NCBI GenBank assembly: GCA_014904985.1
Contig: MU128913.1
Location: forward strand, 456,499-520,498
Direction: 5' to 3'
From: Hydnum rufescens UP504
Lineage: Eukaryota; Basidiomycota; Agaricomycetes; Cantharellales; Hydnaceae
DNA length: 64,000 bases
Every line of letters starts with the position of its first letter. The first letter of the stretch is position 1. Below the pieces are notes generated by a model, which did not search any database, was not told the DNA's origin, and saw only the letters and a list, made by a program, of their open reading frames with translations. A program made the translations under genes and the position numbers. Below, one piece after another: positions 1 to 11,135 of the stretch.

Positions 1-2
1 AC

Positions 3-260
3 CAGGAGCCCTACCACCAACTGTCCAAAGAGGCACACCTCATGCGTGCTATATTTAGTCATCAGCCTCCGTTTGAACCATTAAACGAAGAAGTTACCTT
101 CCCTCCGTTTTTGCGAATTTTAAAGCACTGCTGGGACCACGACCGATGGAGCCGGCCACCATTGAACTTAGTCATCGACACCATACAGCGCTGCCTGTAC
201 CATACCTATCGAACAAACGTAGTCGTCCACCAAGTAATCGTACGTACTCTTTGTGGATAG
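3..260 (+). CDS. C-terminal fragment of a protein-kinase-like domain (partial)
   Basis: The open frame entering the left edge reads QEPYHQLSKEAHLMRAIF, followed about 25 residues later by LKHCWDHDRWSRP. This is the usual end of a TKL/tyrosine-kinase-like fold in basidiomycetes: a G/Q-EPY segment after the activation loop, an I-x(3)-PP stretch, and the CW-x(6)-RP motif of the last helix, whose arginine normally salt-bridges to the activation segment. The catalytic loop and ATP site lie outside the window, so kinase versus pseudokinase cannot be judged. The frame ends at a stop near 260, about 30 residues after the RP motif, so this may be the true C-terminus or an unspliced intron. Family assignment is moderate; the substrate is unknown. 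Confidence 0.5.
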   Translation, partial: QEPYHQLSKEAHLMRAIFSHQPPFEPLNEEVTFPPFLRILKHCWDHDRWSRPPLNLVIDTIQRCLYHTYRTNVVVHQVIVRTLCG

Positions 261-1364
261 TGCTCTACTGGTTCGTGCACCTAAATCATCGCACTATTGC
301 TTGACAGGGGAGGCGTGTTCGATTTATGGGCCTTCCTGGCATTGAACAAGCAAACTTGATCTCAGTAACCGACGCTGGACTGAGGATCGTGGTGAATTCT
401 TCGACCTCATTCCACCAAGTCCCGATCTATCAGCGTTATCGCTGGGAACTGATGGATAGGCCGAACCTTGAGGGTGTGTTCCGTATTTCTTCTCTAATAC
501 AAGTCAAATCTGATAGGGGGTTGGCAGATTCGGAGGTTGACTCCGATGTCTCTTGGTTCCATGGAGCAGATCATCGATATTCACCTTTCACGGCTTCTTC
601 CTCTCGCTCGGGGAGGTTTGCATCATCACTAGAGACCCCTATCTACGTCTCAATATGGAAGGAATATTCTGCGAAATTTCGCTTTCCCTATTCGTCGATG
701 GTGTCCTTGGAGTCCTACCACAAAGCTACTTCATAATTTATACCAGAACTTGTAACGGGGATATTCGAGTGGGCCGTAACCGCTGGAAGTTGAGTCAGTC
801 ACAGGGCAAGCAGCCACAATCTCCTTTCCTTACCAATGGCCGTCATCCTGTCTTATTCATGGGCATCGTGCTGTGTATATATGTCGTTACCACTGTGATG
901 TCAATTCCGGCCACCGGTACCTGTGCGACTTGGAAGAAGAAAAGATACTACTGTACTCTATGGATATTAATTATATACTTGGCCAAATGTGATGTTTAAC
1001 GTTTACACTCCTGGGGGTGCGATTAATGCGAGAAATCAATCACACATGATAGAAATTTTCGGACGTTGAAGGAACCAAGAATCTCGAGGACGGTGCGGAA
1101 AGTTCAGCCATACTGAGTCCACATCCTTGGCGACTCCTTTATCAATTTCTGTGCAGAGTGCGGACAGTGCCCTTAGGTGATCTTCTCGTACATGCCAAGC
1201 CGAGGCAATGGCTTTCAGACCACCTCGACGCCCAGGCTATGAAGATGTGTCCAAACTTACAGCCATACGGCACACAACACGAAGTATCCATGTGCATTAT
1301 GCTCAGGATCAGTCTGGGTGTGGACTCAAATTCTGTGTACCACATGACGGTGGAATAAAAATAA
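261..1364. other. No confident gene
   Basis: Short overlapping open frames exist on both strands (for example 326-736 and 553-999), but none shows a recognisable domain, a consistent exon structure or repeats. It may contain decayed continuation of the kinase-like gene. CpG content looks ordinary. Confidence 0.4.
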
Positions 1365-1690
1365 TGTTAATTATGTAATCAGCCAAAAAGGGCAATACCC
1401 CCTATTAGGGCTTAACGGCGGAGCAAGTGCGACTCCCCTACCACCCTCTTATGGTAATAGTATACCAGAACATTCTATATCTTTCTGGCTGGTTCCACTA
1501 GCACCCGAACATTCCACTGCCCTCCTGTAGTTTCTTTAATATCCTGTACATAGTATAAAAGGGCGAGCTTGAGCTCACCAACAGATCTAAGGACTCTTTA
1601 ATAATATCCTTCCTGCTAATTCACCCAAGCAACTAGGTCTCCGGTCTATCGAATTCGCTCACGTTCGCTTAGTCATCAGGGGAAATAGTA
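1365..1690 (+). mobile_element. Putative LTR-like promoter segment
   Basis: The stretch begins TGTTAATTATG, is non-coding, and carries a strong TATA motif (TATAAAAGGG, about 1553-1562) followed by a short leader rich in CT and ending near a CATCA. This looks like a fungal retrotransposon LTR with its promoter. I could not find the partner LTR, a convincing end or a target duplication, so the boundaries are guesses and a cellular promoter is an alternative. 1691-2234 holds nothing further I can support. Confidence 0.28.
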
Positions 1691-4327
1691 TTCTCATCAG
1701 TAGCCTTATCATGTAGGTATAGCTTTGAGTCCCTTGAGAGTTTTTCTGGCTGATTGCCCCGCATTTTCCCCCAATCAGCTCAAAATCGCATATTTCTGGC
1801 GCTATACATCATACAGACCAAGGTTCACAAGAGCCACAGCAAGGAATGCAATACAGCCTTCTTCGAGAGGTCTTAGAAGTCTAAACTTTGTCAAGCACGC
1901 ATCTCCATTCCCCTTGATTCCCGCACTATTCTATTTGCAGTATGCATCAGAAAGGCCCTACTGCCAGCAGAATACACAAGACGCATACCCCGCAGATCTC
2001 TGAGGAAATAAAGCGCTGATGACCTCAAAAAGAATGCTTAAAAGATAACGTTGCCCACGAGGAGTGCTTTACACATGCGGATATTTCAGGCCAAGGGCGA
2101 TTCCGAGTCCTGAGTAACTACAGTGATCAATATCAGTCAAGCATTCAAACCGTTGGTCATACGAGACAATTGCACCAGGTATTCGGTCCACCGATATATT
2201 TGACGTACTTCCCACCAACAGGAAGCTACAATTGATTGCAGATTTGGGTGGTGTAGATGATTCTAGGGCTACACAGCACTAGAACGTCTACAACCTCTCG
2301 GAATAAGAATTGCGCAATCAACTAGATTGGAATACGATACTTAGCCAAAGAGGGCCGAAACGAATATCCGTGATCGACAGATTCCTGATACACATGGAGT
2401 CGTTCAAACCGAATTCCTTTACAGGAGGTAGCACCTTCGATCCTTGATGCAGTCACCGCGACCTCTCACCATAAAGCTTATACGTCTGTGATTCCCCCCA
2501 GATTTGGATTCATCTCCCGGACTCCCACAGCTCAAAATCAGGAGGGCACGTAGCTAGTACTTCCCAAGCAAGGCATCGTACTCGTTGGGGTGCCGCTGTG
2601 AGGTCCTCAACATACACAATTTTCATGGAAATGAGCAAGCTCGATGAATCCGGTTCAGTCTCCAAGTTTTTGAATAGCTTGGACAAATCGAGCTAGTCCG
2701 CCCATTGAATCTGGCATCGCGCGATATCAGCTCATGCGGGAACAACTAGAACTCGAGAAGGGGTGTCCTTTAGCGCCACAAAAGAGTCGAGCCCCTCTAC
2801 GAATTCGGAGCAGAGTTCGATTATCGCAACACAGAGTCTAGGATATTTCGTTGATGATTATGTTGTATCGGAATCGGCCTTCCATTGTGTCCAGGCTGAG
2901 CCATCGCGTGCCATGCAACTTCGAGACCTCCTGCAAAGCACAAATCGTCTGGTGAAGCTTCTTGAAGGAATGCATAGAGCACACTACGACCTTCATACAA
3001 GATACGGCCTTGAAGATGGACAAATGATCATTGCCGAAAGTTGCCAGGGTGACTTATTTCGAGAGGCATTTTAGAGCGTCAAATGGTCACCGCCATTTGC
3101 TGATGTTATGGGGGCGGCTAGTGAGTCATCAACGAACTGAGGCATTGTAGATAGCATCTTCCAGTAGCAGTGAGGTTCAAGGGTATGATTTTAATGGGGG
3201 AGGTATCTTCAAGTCGAGAGGAAGGGGACGGAACTCGCCATATCGGAAGCAGAAGAGGGATGCCTCCTTTCGGAATTCTCCTTGACTGGCCTCTTCTGGG
3301 TGAAAAGATTACCTGGGATGGTGGATACCGTTTCCTTGCACAATCGTCGGATGCGATAAAGAATTCCGTCCTGACAGCCCGGCCTGAGTCCAAGTCTCAC
3401 TGGACCTCTTTTAGTGTTCTTGCAGAAACACGCTGATTTTGTTCCCCTTCGCTTACGTCCAACATCCATGCCTGGGAAACTGGGGAACCTGCTGTTCCTG
3501 CCGACTCGTTGAGGGCGCATTGGCTCTACTTTCTGGGATCTGGGATCTGTCTCATTCAATATGCCAAGCGGCAGAGTCAAGCGTGAATCTCACCTGGGAA
3601 CGTTTCTGGTACGGAGAACGCGCGGGTTTCATGTATATCTGCAAGCCTGCACTTTGACACCCTGAATTCAAAGGCGAAAATGCGAGTCACCAACCCCCCC
3701 GTTGACATATTCTCAATTGGTACCTCTCACTTCGTCGCTATGAAGTGACAGATGGAAACTTGCTGGCCCTCTCACACCTCCTGCCTTCTAATTACCCCTT
3801 TGGGACCCCTCCATGAATGGTGGTATTGGATTTGCACGTCGGCAAATGGTCTCACTGCCATCATCGTGCCGCGGGCGGGTTCGTGGTGACGAATCTGTCC
3901 GGCATGCCCCCAAACCCCCGGTAGCTCTGAATTCGAGCATGTATGGTGGGAAAAAGGTGCCGTGCATTGATCGTCATGGTGCCCAGTCCTCAGGTCTTTC
4001 TCCCTGGCGGTGGGTTTGCACGTGAAGGAAGGAGGCTTTTTGCCTTTTACAGGCCCTGTTACTGTTAGAATAGTTACTGCTGCCAATATGGCAGGACTAT
4101 TGTTGGACGAATATTTCTTGCATCTACGCCTCCGCAGACGTTCATGGATTGCTACGCGAAGAGTAGCCTACTACGATATAAATGCTCAATACAATTAGGG
4201 AGGTGCACTGAAGGCCCTCAACCAATCATGCCGCGCTAAAAAGTCTTACGTGAAACGTGCCGGAGTACTGGATTGAGGATATGAGTACATGGGATGATGA
4301 GAAACAATGGGTACAGCGTGTCATAGA

Positions 4328-4765
4328 TTAGGCCCCGACAAAGACTGCCGCGGCAGCACCAACTCCCGCAGAGACAACCTTTCCAATCACAGGCAGGGCT
4401 CCTCCGGCACCCACGCTCTGGGCACTAGCAAACCAAGATCCGGCACCCACGTTGCCGATACTAGCTTGTAGTCCCGCAGCATACGATCCTATGGGGATTG
4501 CGCGTCAATCTGACGAAAGAGAGGGCGAGAAAGGAGGACAAGGATGATGGATGTTGCAGAAGCAATGAATAATACCTACCAGCAGCTACACCACCCGAAC
4601 CAAACCCTGGGACTCCAAGGACTGGAGGGGCAACGAAGGGGGCAAGACCAACGCAGAGAACCGCTCCGCCTACGCCAACTGCAGCAGTAGTTAAAGGAAC
4701 TGGGAAAGAGACGGGTGAGGAGAGGTTCCGAGGAAGCTGTTGTAGCGATACAGAGCCTTACTCAT
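4328..4765 (-). CDS. IFI6/IFI27 (ISG12)-like small membrane protein, paralog A
   Basis: Three exons on the minus strand: 4762-4765, 4580-4699 and 4328-4488, with introns of 62 and 91 nt having GT-AG ends. The 285 coding nt give 94 residues. The protein is almost entirely Gly/Ala/Val rich, with the family signature GFGSGGVAAGS followed by ASIGNVGAGSWFASAQSVGA, the hydrophobic helical repeat of the interferon-induced 6-16/ISG12 family (PF06140). In animals such proteins sit in mitochondrial or ER membranes and modulate apoptosis and virus replication; fungal members have no settled role. The first exon is only ATG plus one base, a structure shared exactly with paralog B, which supports the model. 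A TATA box and CACGTG/CCAAT motifs lie just upstream. Both paralogs are intact. Confidence 0.8.
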
Positions 4766-4830
4766 CATGAACAAGTGAAGGGGGGAGAGGACGTAGAAAT
4801 GCGATGAGTGGGGATTCCGCACAGATAGCT

Positions 4831-4865
4831 TTTATAAACAGTCAGGATCGGCCACGTGTGATTGG
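4831..4865 (-). promoter_or_regulatory. Promoter of ISG12-like paralog A
   Basis: On the minus strand, reading toward the gene, there is a CCAAT pentamer (4861-4865), a CACGTG palindrome (4853-4858) and TTTATAAA (4831-4838), about 66 nt before the ATG. The TATA and CACGTG are kept in the duplicated copy at the same spacing, while the CCAAT there is mutated. Confidence 0.6.
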
Positions 4866-5230
4866 CCAGTGCCCTGCCATTCATTTGTACATTGAAAGTA
4901 GTGACTCGACCTTGGAGTTATGTCAACTTGAGTCAAGTCCAAGTTGATTGAAGCCCAGTTGATCGATTGCAAATCATTGACTGGCTTCGGCCAAGTCAAC
5001 TACCGGGGACATCCCCACCAATGTCGACGGGAATCATGCAGAGTGACTCCATGTCAAGCCAAGTCGAACCAAGCGGAGTTCTGGCAACACTAATTAAATC
5101 GGATTCCGTATTCTCCAGGCAGCTGTACTCTAGAGTTTCATGGGTATGCGTTCAGGGAGAGAGAACTAGTGGCGGACAGTGACATGGCTACATCCAGGAG
5201 CTAGAGCCAATCTGCAGCACATCAAGTAAA

Positions 5231-6039
5231 GTTGCAGCGGGCCTTGATTACCTAATCTCAGCATGTTGCATGCGAATCGGGGTATTTTGCTCCCACTCTG
5301 CCACACCACGGGCCCGATCGGACCCCCCAGAAACATTTTGAAGAAACTCGTTTCTCCAAAATGATTCTGTATGTAGCATCCGGATCACAGCTCAAACTCA
5401 GGCTCAGAAGCGTATATGCAGGCACATATTGTGGACATTGCAGCCGCCTGTAAACTAGTTCTGCTTGAACACCCAGTTGCTGCTACCATTGCCTGTGATG
5501 TCACCAAGCATCGACAAGTGTCTGCTCGGGGGTGGGGCGCTGCTTCAAGCGCCTAGGCTTCATCCTGTACTCGCTTCGTGCCCGACTTTCCAGCGGCCGA
5601 AATTTTCTTGTAGGCTTCATCTCCTTGTCAGGGAATGGATCCAAGGTATGTTCCAAACACTTCATGTCCATGATAGACAGTTGGCATAGAGGACTAGACC
5701 ATAAAGCTGCAGCAGGAATAGTGAATTTGCTCTGGAGGTCAGTGGCAGGAAGTAGAAGGGACTTGGTGCAAGCCTCGTCAGCATGCAAATTGCATCGGTG
5801 CACACACAGCGAGTCTACACTGTCTCTAACTGCAAGGTACTTCACGCCAACACAAAGACCACTGTGAAGCATCTAGAGGCTGGGAGGGCATCCAGCGTGC
5901 CTAAGGCGATATTGCAGGCATTATACGCCGGCCCCCACAAACAAGTTTGATCACAAGTACAGGATCCTGAGTAATGGACGAGGGTGGCTACAGACCTGAG
6001 AGAAACCACAGGAAGGCACCCCCAAAAAATCCATTCCAG
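5231..6039. other. Spacer between the two duplicated copies
   Basis: No gene that I can support. A minus-strand frame at 5501-5872 is open for 123 codons but has no recognisable domain. Around 5300-5375 there is a CCCAGAAACATTTT block resembling the MITE at 7120-7261 and possibly a decayed relative. Confidence 0.4.
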
Positions 6040-6979
6040 ATTTGGGTGGTGTAGATGATTCTAGGTCTGCACAGCACTAGAACGTCTACAACCTCTCGGA
6101 ATACGGATCGTGCAATTAACTAGAATGGAATACGATACTTAGCCAAAGAGGGCCGAAGCGAATATCCGTGATCGACAGATTCCCGATACGCATGGAGTCG
6201 TTCACACCGAATTTCTTTACAGGAGGCAGCACCTTCGATCTTTGATGCGGTTACTGCGACCTCTGGCCACAAAGCTTATACGTCTGTGATTCCCCCAGAT
6301 TTGGATCCATCTCCCGGACTCTCAAAGCTCAAAGTCAGGAGGGCATGTAGCTAGTACTTCCCAAGCAAGGCATCCTACTCGTTGGGGTGCCGCCATGAGG
6401 TCCTCGCGTACACAATTTTCATGAAAATAAGCAAGCTCGATGAATCCAGTTCAATCACCAAGTTTTTGAATAGTTTGGACAATTCGAGTTGGTCCGCCCA
6501 TTGAATCTGGCATCATGCCATGTCAGCCGATGCGGGGACAACTAGAACTCGAGCAGGGGTGTCCTTTAGCACCACAAAAGAGTCGAGGTCCTCCACAAAT
6601 TCGGAGCAGAGTTCGATTATCGCAGCATAGAGTCTAGGATATTCCGCCAATGATTACGCTGCATTAGAACCGGCTTTCCATTTTGTCCAGACTGAGCCAT
6701 CGCGTGCCATGCAAGTTCGAGACCTCCAAAGCGCAAATCGTCTTGTGAAGCTTCTTGAAGGAATGCATAGAGCACACTGCCACCCTCATACAAGATACGA
6801 CCTTGAAGGGAAGGTGGACAAATAATCATCACCGAAAGTCGCCAGGGTGACTTATTTCGAGAGGCATTTCAGAACGTCAAACGGTCACCGCCATTTTCTG
6901 ATGTTATGGGGGCAGCCAGTGAGTTATCAACGAACTGAGGCATTATATACAAGTAAAGGCTGTCACCCGTGCATGCCAG

Positions 6980-7280
6980 CTTGTACTCTTGCCTTAGGTG
7001 GCTGCTTTGTCCATACATGGCTGGTACTCTTGCCTTAGGTGGCTGCTTTGTCCATACATGACTTGTACTCTTGCCTTAGCTGGCTGCTTTGTCTATACAT
7101 GGCTTGTACTCTTGCCTTAGGGCCTGTTTGGATACCCCAGAAACATTTCAAAGCAACACATTTTTCAATATAAAAATGGCAAAATGACCCAAAATGTTTT
7201 GCCATTTTTATATTGAGAAATGCATTTCTTTGAAATGTTTCTGGGGTATCCAAACAGGCCCTTAGGTGGCTGCTGTGAGC
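6980..7280 (+). repeat. 41-bp tandem repeat (four units, last split by MITE)
   Basis: Units start at 6980, 7021, 7062 and 7103, each containing actcttgcctta then gctggctgcttt or ggtggctgcttt and a catacatg end. The fourth unit is cut after gcctta by the MITE and resumes at 7262. Confidence 0.85.
7120..7261. mobile_element. Palindromic MITE, PIF/Harbinger type
   Basis: A 142-bp element starting GGGCCTGTTTGGATACCCC and ending with its exact reverse complement. The arms pair over roughly 65 nt with few mismatches, leaving a short loop. It is flanked by TTA at 7117-7119 and 7262-7264, the target duplication expected of PIF/Harbinger/Tourist elements, and it sits inside a unit of the 41-bp tandem repeat. 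No coding capacity. A transcript would fold into a long hairpin. Confidence 0.85.
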
Positions 7281-7316
7281 CTATGGTGCCAGCTTTGAGC
7301 CTGCCATTGTTAGTAT

Positions 7317-7983
7317 GAGAGGATTGGATCAATCTTGTTTTTATTACATAATCCACATGATGTATATAGCTTGGGAATTCCTGATCTCCTATCAAGTTTT
7401 TCTTTTGCCAAGGCTGTGGGCTGCTCTGTGATACCTGGAGATTAACCCACAGTGAAGTAGTGTTCCTGTCTCCCTGGCTCTAATGTCCCCATGCTGCATG
7501 CACCACCCTCCTTGTGTCCATGAATCCCACCATGTGTGTGGATTCATCACATGACCAAACCCAAACTCATATTCAACCCACTGTATCTGAAAGTATAGCC
7601 TGTATTGACTTGAAGCTGTAACCTGCAACCATGGCCCCTGTGGTTAGCCTGCAACTGAAACTGAAACCATACTGTACCCTGAAAAAGTTACCTGACTGTA
7701 TTGTGGCTGACCTGCACCCATAACCCATGATGCTGTTACACCTGATCTTCACCTATCACATGCACACCCTCCATTCCTTTGTACTGCCAGTGCAGATATC
7801 CCTTATGTAACCAACCCTGCCACTCTTTTTTTCATTTGTTCCTGGTGGACTTTTTTTCCTATTCTGATTGAGACCTGTCCTCTGCTGTTGGGATTGGATC
7901 AGTCTCATCTTGATTATGTAATCCACATGATGTACAGTATATAGCTCAGGATCCCCTGACCCCCTATTAAGTTTTTCTCTCAC
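7317..7983 (+). repeat. Pair of ~90-bp direct repeats
   Basis: The block ggattggatca...taatccacatgatgta...tatagct...aagtttttct occurs at about 7320-7402 and 7890-7980, roughly 575 nt apart. They could be remains of terminal repeats of a lost element; nothing coding lies between them. Confidence 0.55.
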
Positions 7984-8207
7984 TAACAGGCATAAGTCTG
8001 TATGCCTGCATTTAAAAAATGATATAATCTGTATTCTCATGAGATAACCACATTGATTATGCCAAACTGAAATGCATTTGATCAAGGTATTTTAAATGGA
8101 AATTCATATTAGAATAGCATTTGGGACTCTGGGGCCAATACACTTGTGTCTGAGGATGTCAAATTCAGATGTGGAATCAAGACAATTCTCCCCATATGCA
8201 CTCTACA

Positions 8208-8825
8208 GAATACACCCCCCCCTGCTAATACACCCCTGCATCACCCTGCTAATACACCCCCCCTGCTAATACACCCCCCTGCTATACACCCCCCTGCTAA
8301 TACACCCCCCCTGCTAATACACCCCCCTGCTAATAACCCCCCCTGCTAATACACCCCCCTGCTAAACACCCCCCTGCTATACACCCCCCCTGCTAATACA
8401 CCCCCCTGCTAATACACCCCCCTGCTAATACACCCCCCCTGCTAATACACCCCCCTGCTAATACACCCCCCCTGCTAATAACCCCCCCTGCTAATACACC
8501 CCCCCTGCTAATACACCCCCCCTGCTAATACACCCCCCTGCTAATACACCCCCCCTGCTAATACACCCCCCCTGCTAATCACCCCCCCTGCTAATAACCA
8601 CCCCCTGCTAATACCCCCCTGCTAATACACCCCCCTGCTATACACCCCCCCTGCTAATACACCCCCCCTGCTAATACCTGCTAATACACCCCCCTGCTAA
8701 TACACCCCCCTGCTAATACACCCCCCTGCTAATACACCCCCTGCTAATACACCCCCCCTGCTAATACACCCCTGCTAATACACCCCCCTGCTAATACACC
8801 CCCCCTGCTAATACACCCCCCTCTA
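8208..8825 (+). repeat. C-rich minisatellite, 16-17-bp unit
   Basis: About 37 tandem copies of a unit of the form (C)5-7-TGCTAATACA, with a few shortened units (TGCTATACA, TGCTAATAA). The complementary strand has a run of five to seven G in every unit, so G-quadruplex or i-motif formation is likely. Run-length differences between units may be real or sequencing noise. Confidence 0.9.
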
Positions 8826-9650
8826 TGCTGTAATACACCCCCCTCCCTTGCTGGTAATACCCCCCCCCCTTATTGGTAACACTCCCCCTTCCCTTCCTGG
8901 TAATACCCCCCCCCCCTTATTGGTAACACTCCCCCTTCCCTTCCTGGTAATACCCCCCCCTTATTGGTAACACTCCCCTTCCCTTCCTGGTAATACCTCC
9001 CCCACCCTTATTGGTACCACCCCCCTTCCCTTATTGGTACCACCCCCCTTCCCTTCCTGGTAACACCCCCCTCCCTTCCTGGTAACACCCCCCTTCCCTT
9101 CCTGGTAATACCCCCCCCCCCCTATTGGCAACACTCCCCCTTCCCTTCCTGGTAATACCTCCCCCACCCTTATTGGTACCACCCCCCCTTCCCTTATTGG
9201 TACCACCCCCCTTCCCTTCCTGGTAACACCCCCCTCCCTTCCTGGTAACACCCCCCCCTTCCCTTCCTGGTAATACCCCCCCCCCCCCTATTGGCAACAC
9301 TCCCCCTTCCCTTCCTGGTAATACTCCCCCCCCCTGCTGGCAACACCCCCCTTGTTGGTAACACCCCCCTTCCTTTATTGGTACCACCCCCCTTCCTTCC
9401 TGGTAATACCCCCCCCCTGCTGGCAACAACCCCCCCTTGTTGGTAATACCCCCCTTCCTTTATTGGTACCACCCCCTTCCCTTCCTGGTAATACCCCCCC
9501 CCTATTGGCAACACTCCCCCTTCCTTCCTGGTAAACCTCCCCCCCCTGCTGGCAACAACCCCCCTTGTTGGTAACACCCCCCCTGGTAATACCCCCCCTT
9601 CCTGGTAATACCCCCTTCCTGTAATACCCCCCTTCTGGAGTTACCAATCT
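8826..9650 (+). repeat. C-rich minisatellite, ~20-bp unit with higher-order structure
   Basis: A second family directly after the first: units of C-run plus TTCCCTTCCTGGTAA(T/C)A alternating with C-run plus TTATTGGTA(A/C)CA and later CTGCTGGCAACA/CTTGTTGGTAACA. Combinations recur as a block: the segment from about 8998 is repeated at about 9165, a period near 167 nt, so higher-order duplication has occurred. The minus strand is open for long stretches only because the unit lacks stop codons. It ends at the spacer before 9700. Confidence 0.9.
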
Positions 9651-9765
9651 CCCCTAACAAACCCCCTTGGAATTAGACCCACCCCCGGCAAGTGGATTGA
9701 TTGTGCTCCCTCGGTACCACTTAGAAGTGCCAGTACATAGGATTCTAATTACCAAGTAAGTGTGT

Positions 9766-9846
9766 GCCTCCTTAGTCTTATTGGTTAAGGTGGATTGCTG
9801 CTGTAATGGCATTGAGAGGTCCCATGTTCAAACCTGAGTGAGGGCA
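9766..9846 (+). mobile_element. tRNA-like SINE head (candidate)
   Basis: The stretch starts gcctcct, has an A-box-like TAGTCTTATTGG with a GGTTAAGG D-loop, and about 40 nt further a B-box-like ATGTTCAAACCTG, then agtgagggc that partly pairs with the start. Spacing fits an RNA polymerase III internal promoter. Arm pairing is too poor for a working tRNA. A tRNA-derived SINE or tRNA pseudogene is the best reading; no clear tail or target duplication was found. Confidence 0.35.
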
Positions 9847-11135
9847 TTTGTTTTTGGCACCTCGGCTCTCATCACATGGGATCTGCTGGCTCACTGCCCA
9901 GTTCAAACTCCGCAGATGAGCTAAGCAAAATTGAAACTCCGAAGATGAGGTAATCCTCGACCTAAGTCCATTCTGTTATAGATAGCATCTTCTAGTAGCA
10001 GTGAGGTTCGAGGGTATGATTTTAATGGGGGAGCGATGTTCAAGTCGACAGGAAGGGGACGGAACTCACCATATCGGAAGCAGAAGGGACGCCTCCTTTC
10101 AGAATTCTACTTGACTGGCGTCCTGGTCAACAGATTATCAGGGATGGTGGATACTGTACTGTTTCCTTGCGCAGTCGGATGCGACAGAGAAACCCGTTCT
10201 GATAGCCCCACCTGAATCCAAGTCTCACTGGACCTCTTTTGCTGTTCTTGCAGAAACACGCTGATTTTGTTCCTCTTTGTTCACGTCCAGCATCCATGCC
10301 TGGGAAACTTGGGAACCTCTCGTTCTTGGCGACTCGTTGAGGGCGCATTGGCTCTACTTTCCGGGATCTGCGATCTGTCTCACTCAACATGCGAAATATG
10401 ACAAGCGGCAGAGTCAAGGGTGAGTCTCGCCTGGGAACGTTTCTGGCACGGACAACGCGCGGGTTTCAGGTATATCCGCAAGGCTACGCTTCGACACCCG
10501 GAATTCAAAGGCAAAAATACGCATCGCCAACCCCCACTGACATATGCTCAAGTAGTACTTCTCACTTCGTCGCTATGAAGTGATAAATGGAAATTTGCTG
10601 GCCCTCTCACTTCGAATTACCCCTCCATGAATGGTGCTATTGGATTTGCACGTCGGCAAATGATCTCACTGCCATCATCGTGCCGCGGGCGGGTTCGTGG
10701 GGACGAATCTGTCCGGCACGCCCCCAAGCCGCCAGTAGCTTTGAATTCGAGCATGCATGGGACAGAAGGTGCCGTGGATTGATCGTCATGGTGCCCAGTT
10801 CTCAGGTCTTTCTCCCTGGCGATGGGGTTGCACGCGAAGGAAGGAGGCTTTTTGCCTTTTACCCTGTTGCTGTTAGAATAGTTACTGCTGCTAATATGAC
10901 AAGACCGTTGTTGGAGGAATATTTCTCGCATCTACGCCTCCACAGACCTTCACGGATTGCTACGTGAAGACATGAGTAGCCTACTACGATATGAATGCTC
11001 AATAAGATTAGGTAGGTGCAAGGAAGGTCCTCAACCACTCATGCCGCGCTAAAACGTCAAACGTGAGGCATGCCCGAGTACTGGATTGACGGAGGATATG
11101 AGTACATGGGATGATCAGAAACATTTTGTCATGGA

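Larger units (their letters stand above)
2235..5230. repeat. Segmental duplication, copy A
   Basis: This segment is strongly similar along its length to 6040-6945 plus 9978-12305 (copy B), for example gatttgggtggtgtagatga at both left parts and the TTTATAAACAGTCAGGA promoter block at both right parts. Copy A lacks the 3-kb insertion and an extra block near 11885-12135 seen in copy B. The left part (about 2235-3120) carries remnants of an unrecognised coding sequence on the plus strand, best preserved at 2763-3074. The middle (3175-4200) has broken frames with no family I can name. The right part contains an intact ISG12-like gene. Divergence is moderate, with many indels, so the duplication is not recent. 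Confidence 0.85.
6945..9977. mobile_element. 3-kb CpG-free insertion in duplication copy B
   Basis: Comparison with copy A places the breakpoints between gaggcatt and agatagcatc. Both edges carry TTATA, a possible 5-bp target duplication. No CG dinucleotide occurs from 7261 to 7860, in contrast to flanking DNA. No transposase or reverse transcriptase frame is visible; the content is tandem repeats, a MITE, minisatellites and a tRNA-like sequence. It is either a composite of several insertions or a decayed non-autonomous element. Confidence 0.6.

Noticed and set aside
5300..5375. Second copy of the MITE
   Set aside because: Only a short CCCAGAAACATTTT block and a weak palindrome match; the ends and target duplication are not recognisable.
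8961..9647. Overlapping minus-strand ORFs of 90-132 codons rich in Gly/Arg/Tyr/Gln
   Set aside because: They exist in several frames at once because the satellite unit lacks stops; no gene signals surround them.
8208..9650. CRISPR-like array
   Set aside because: The units are contiguous with no unique spacers, have simple C-run composition and lie in a eukaryotic genome; this is a minisatellite.
9766..9846. Functional tRNA gene
   Set aside because: Acceptor and T-arm pairing are too weak and no anticodon arm is convincing.
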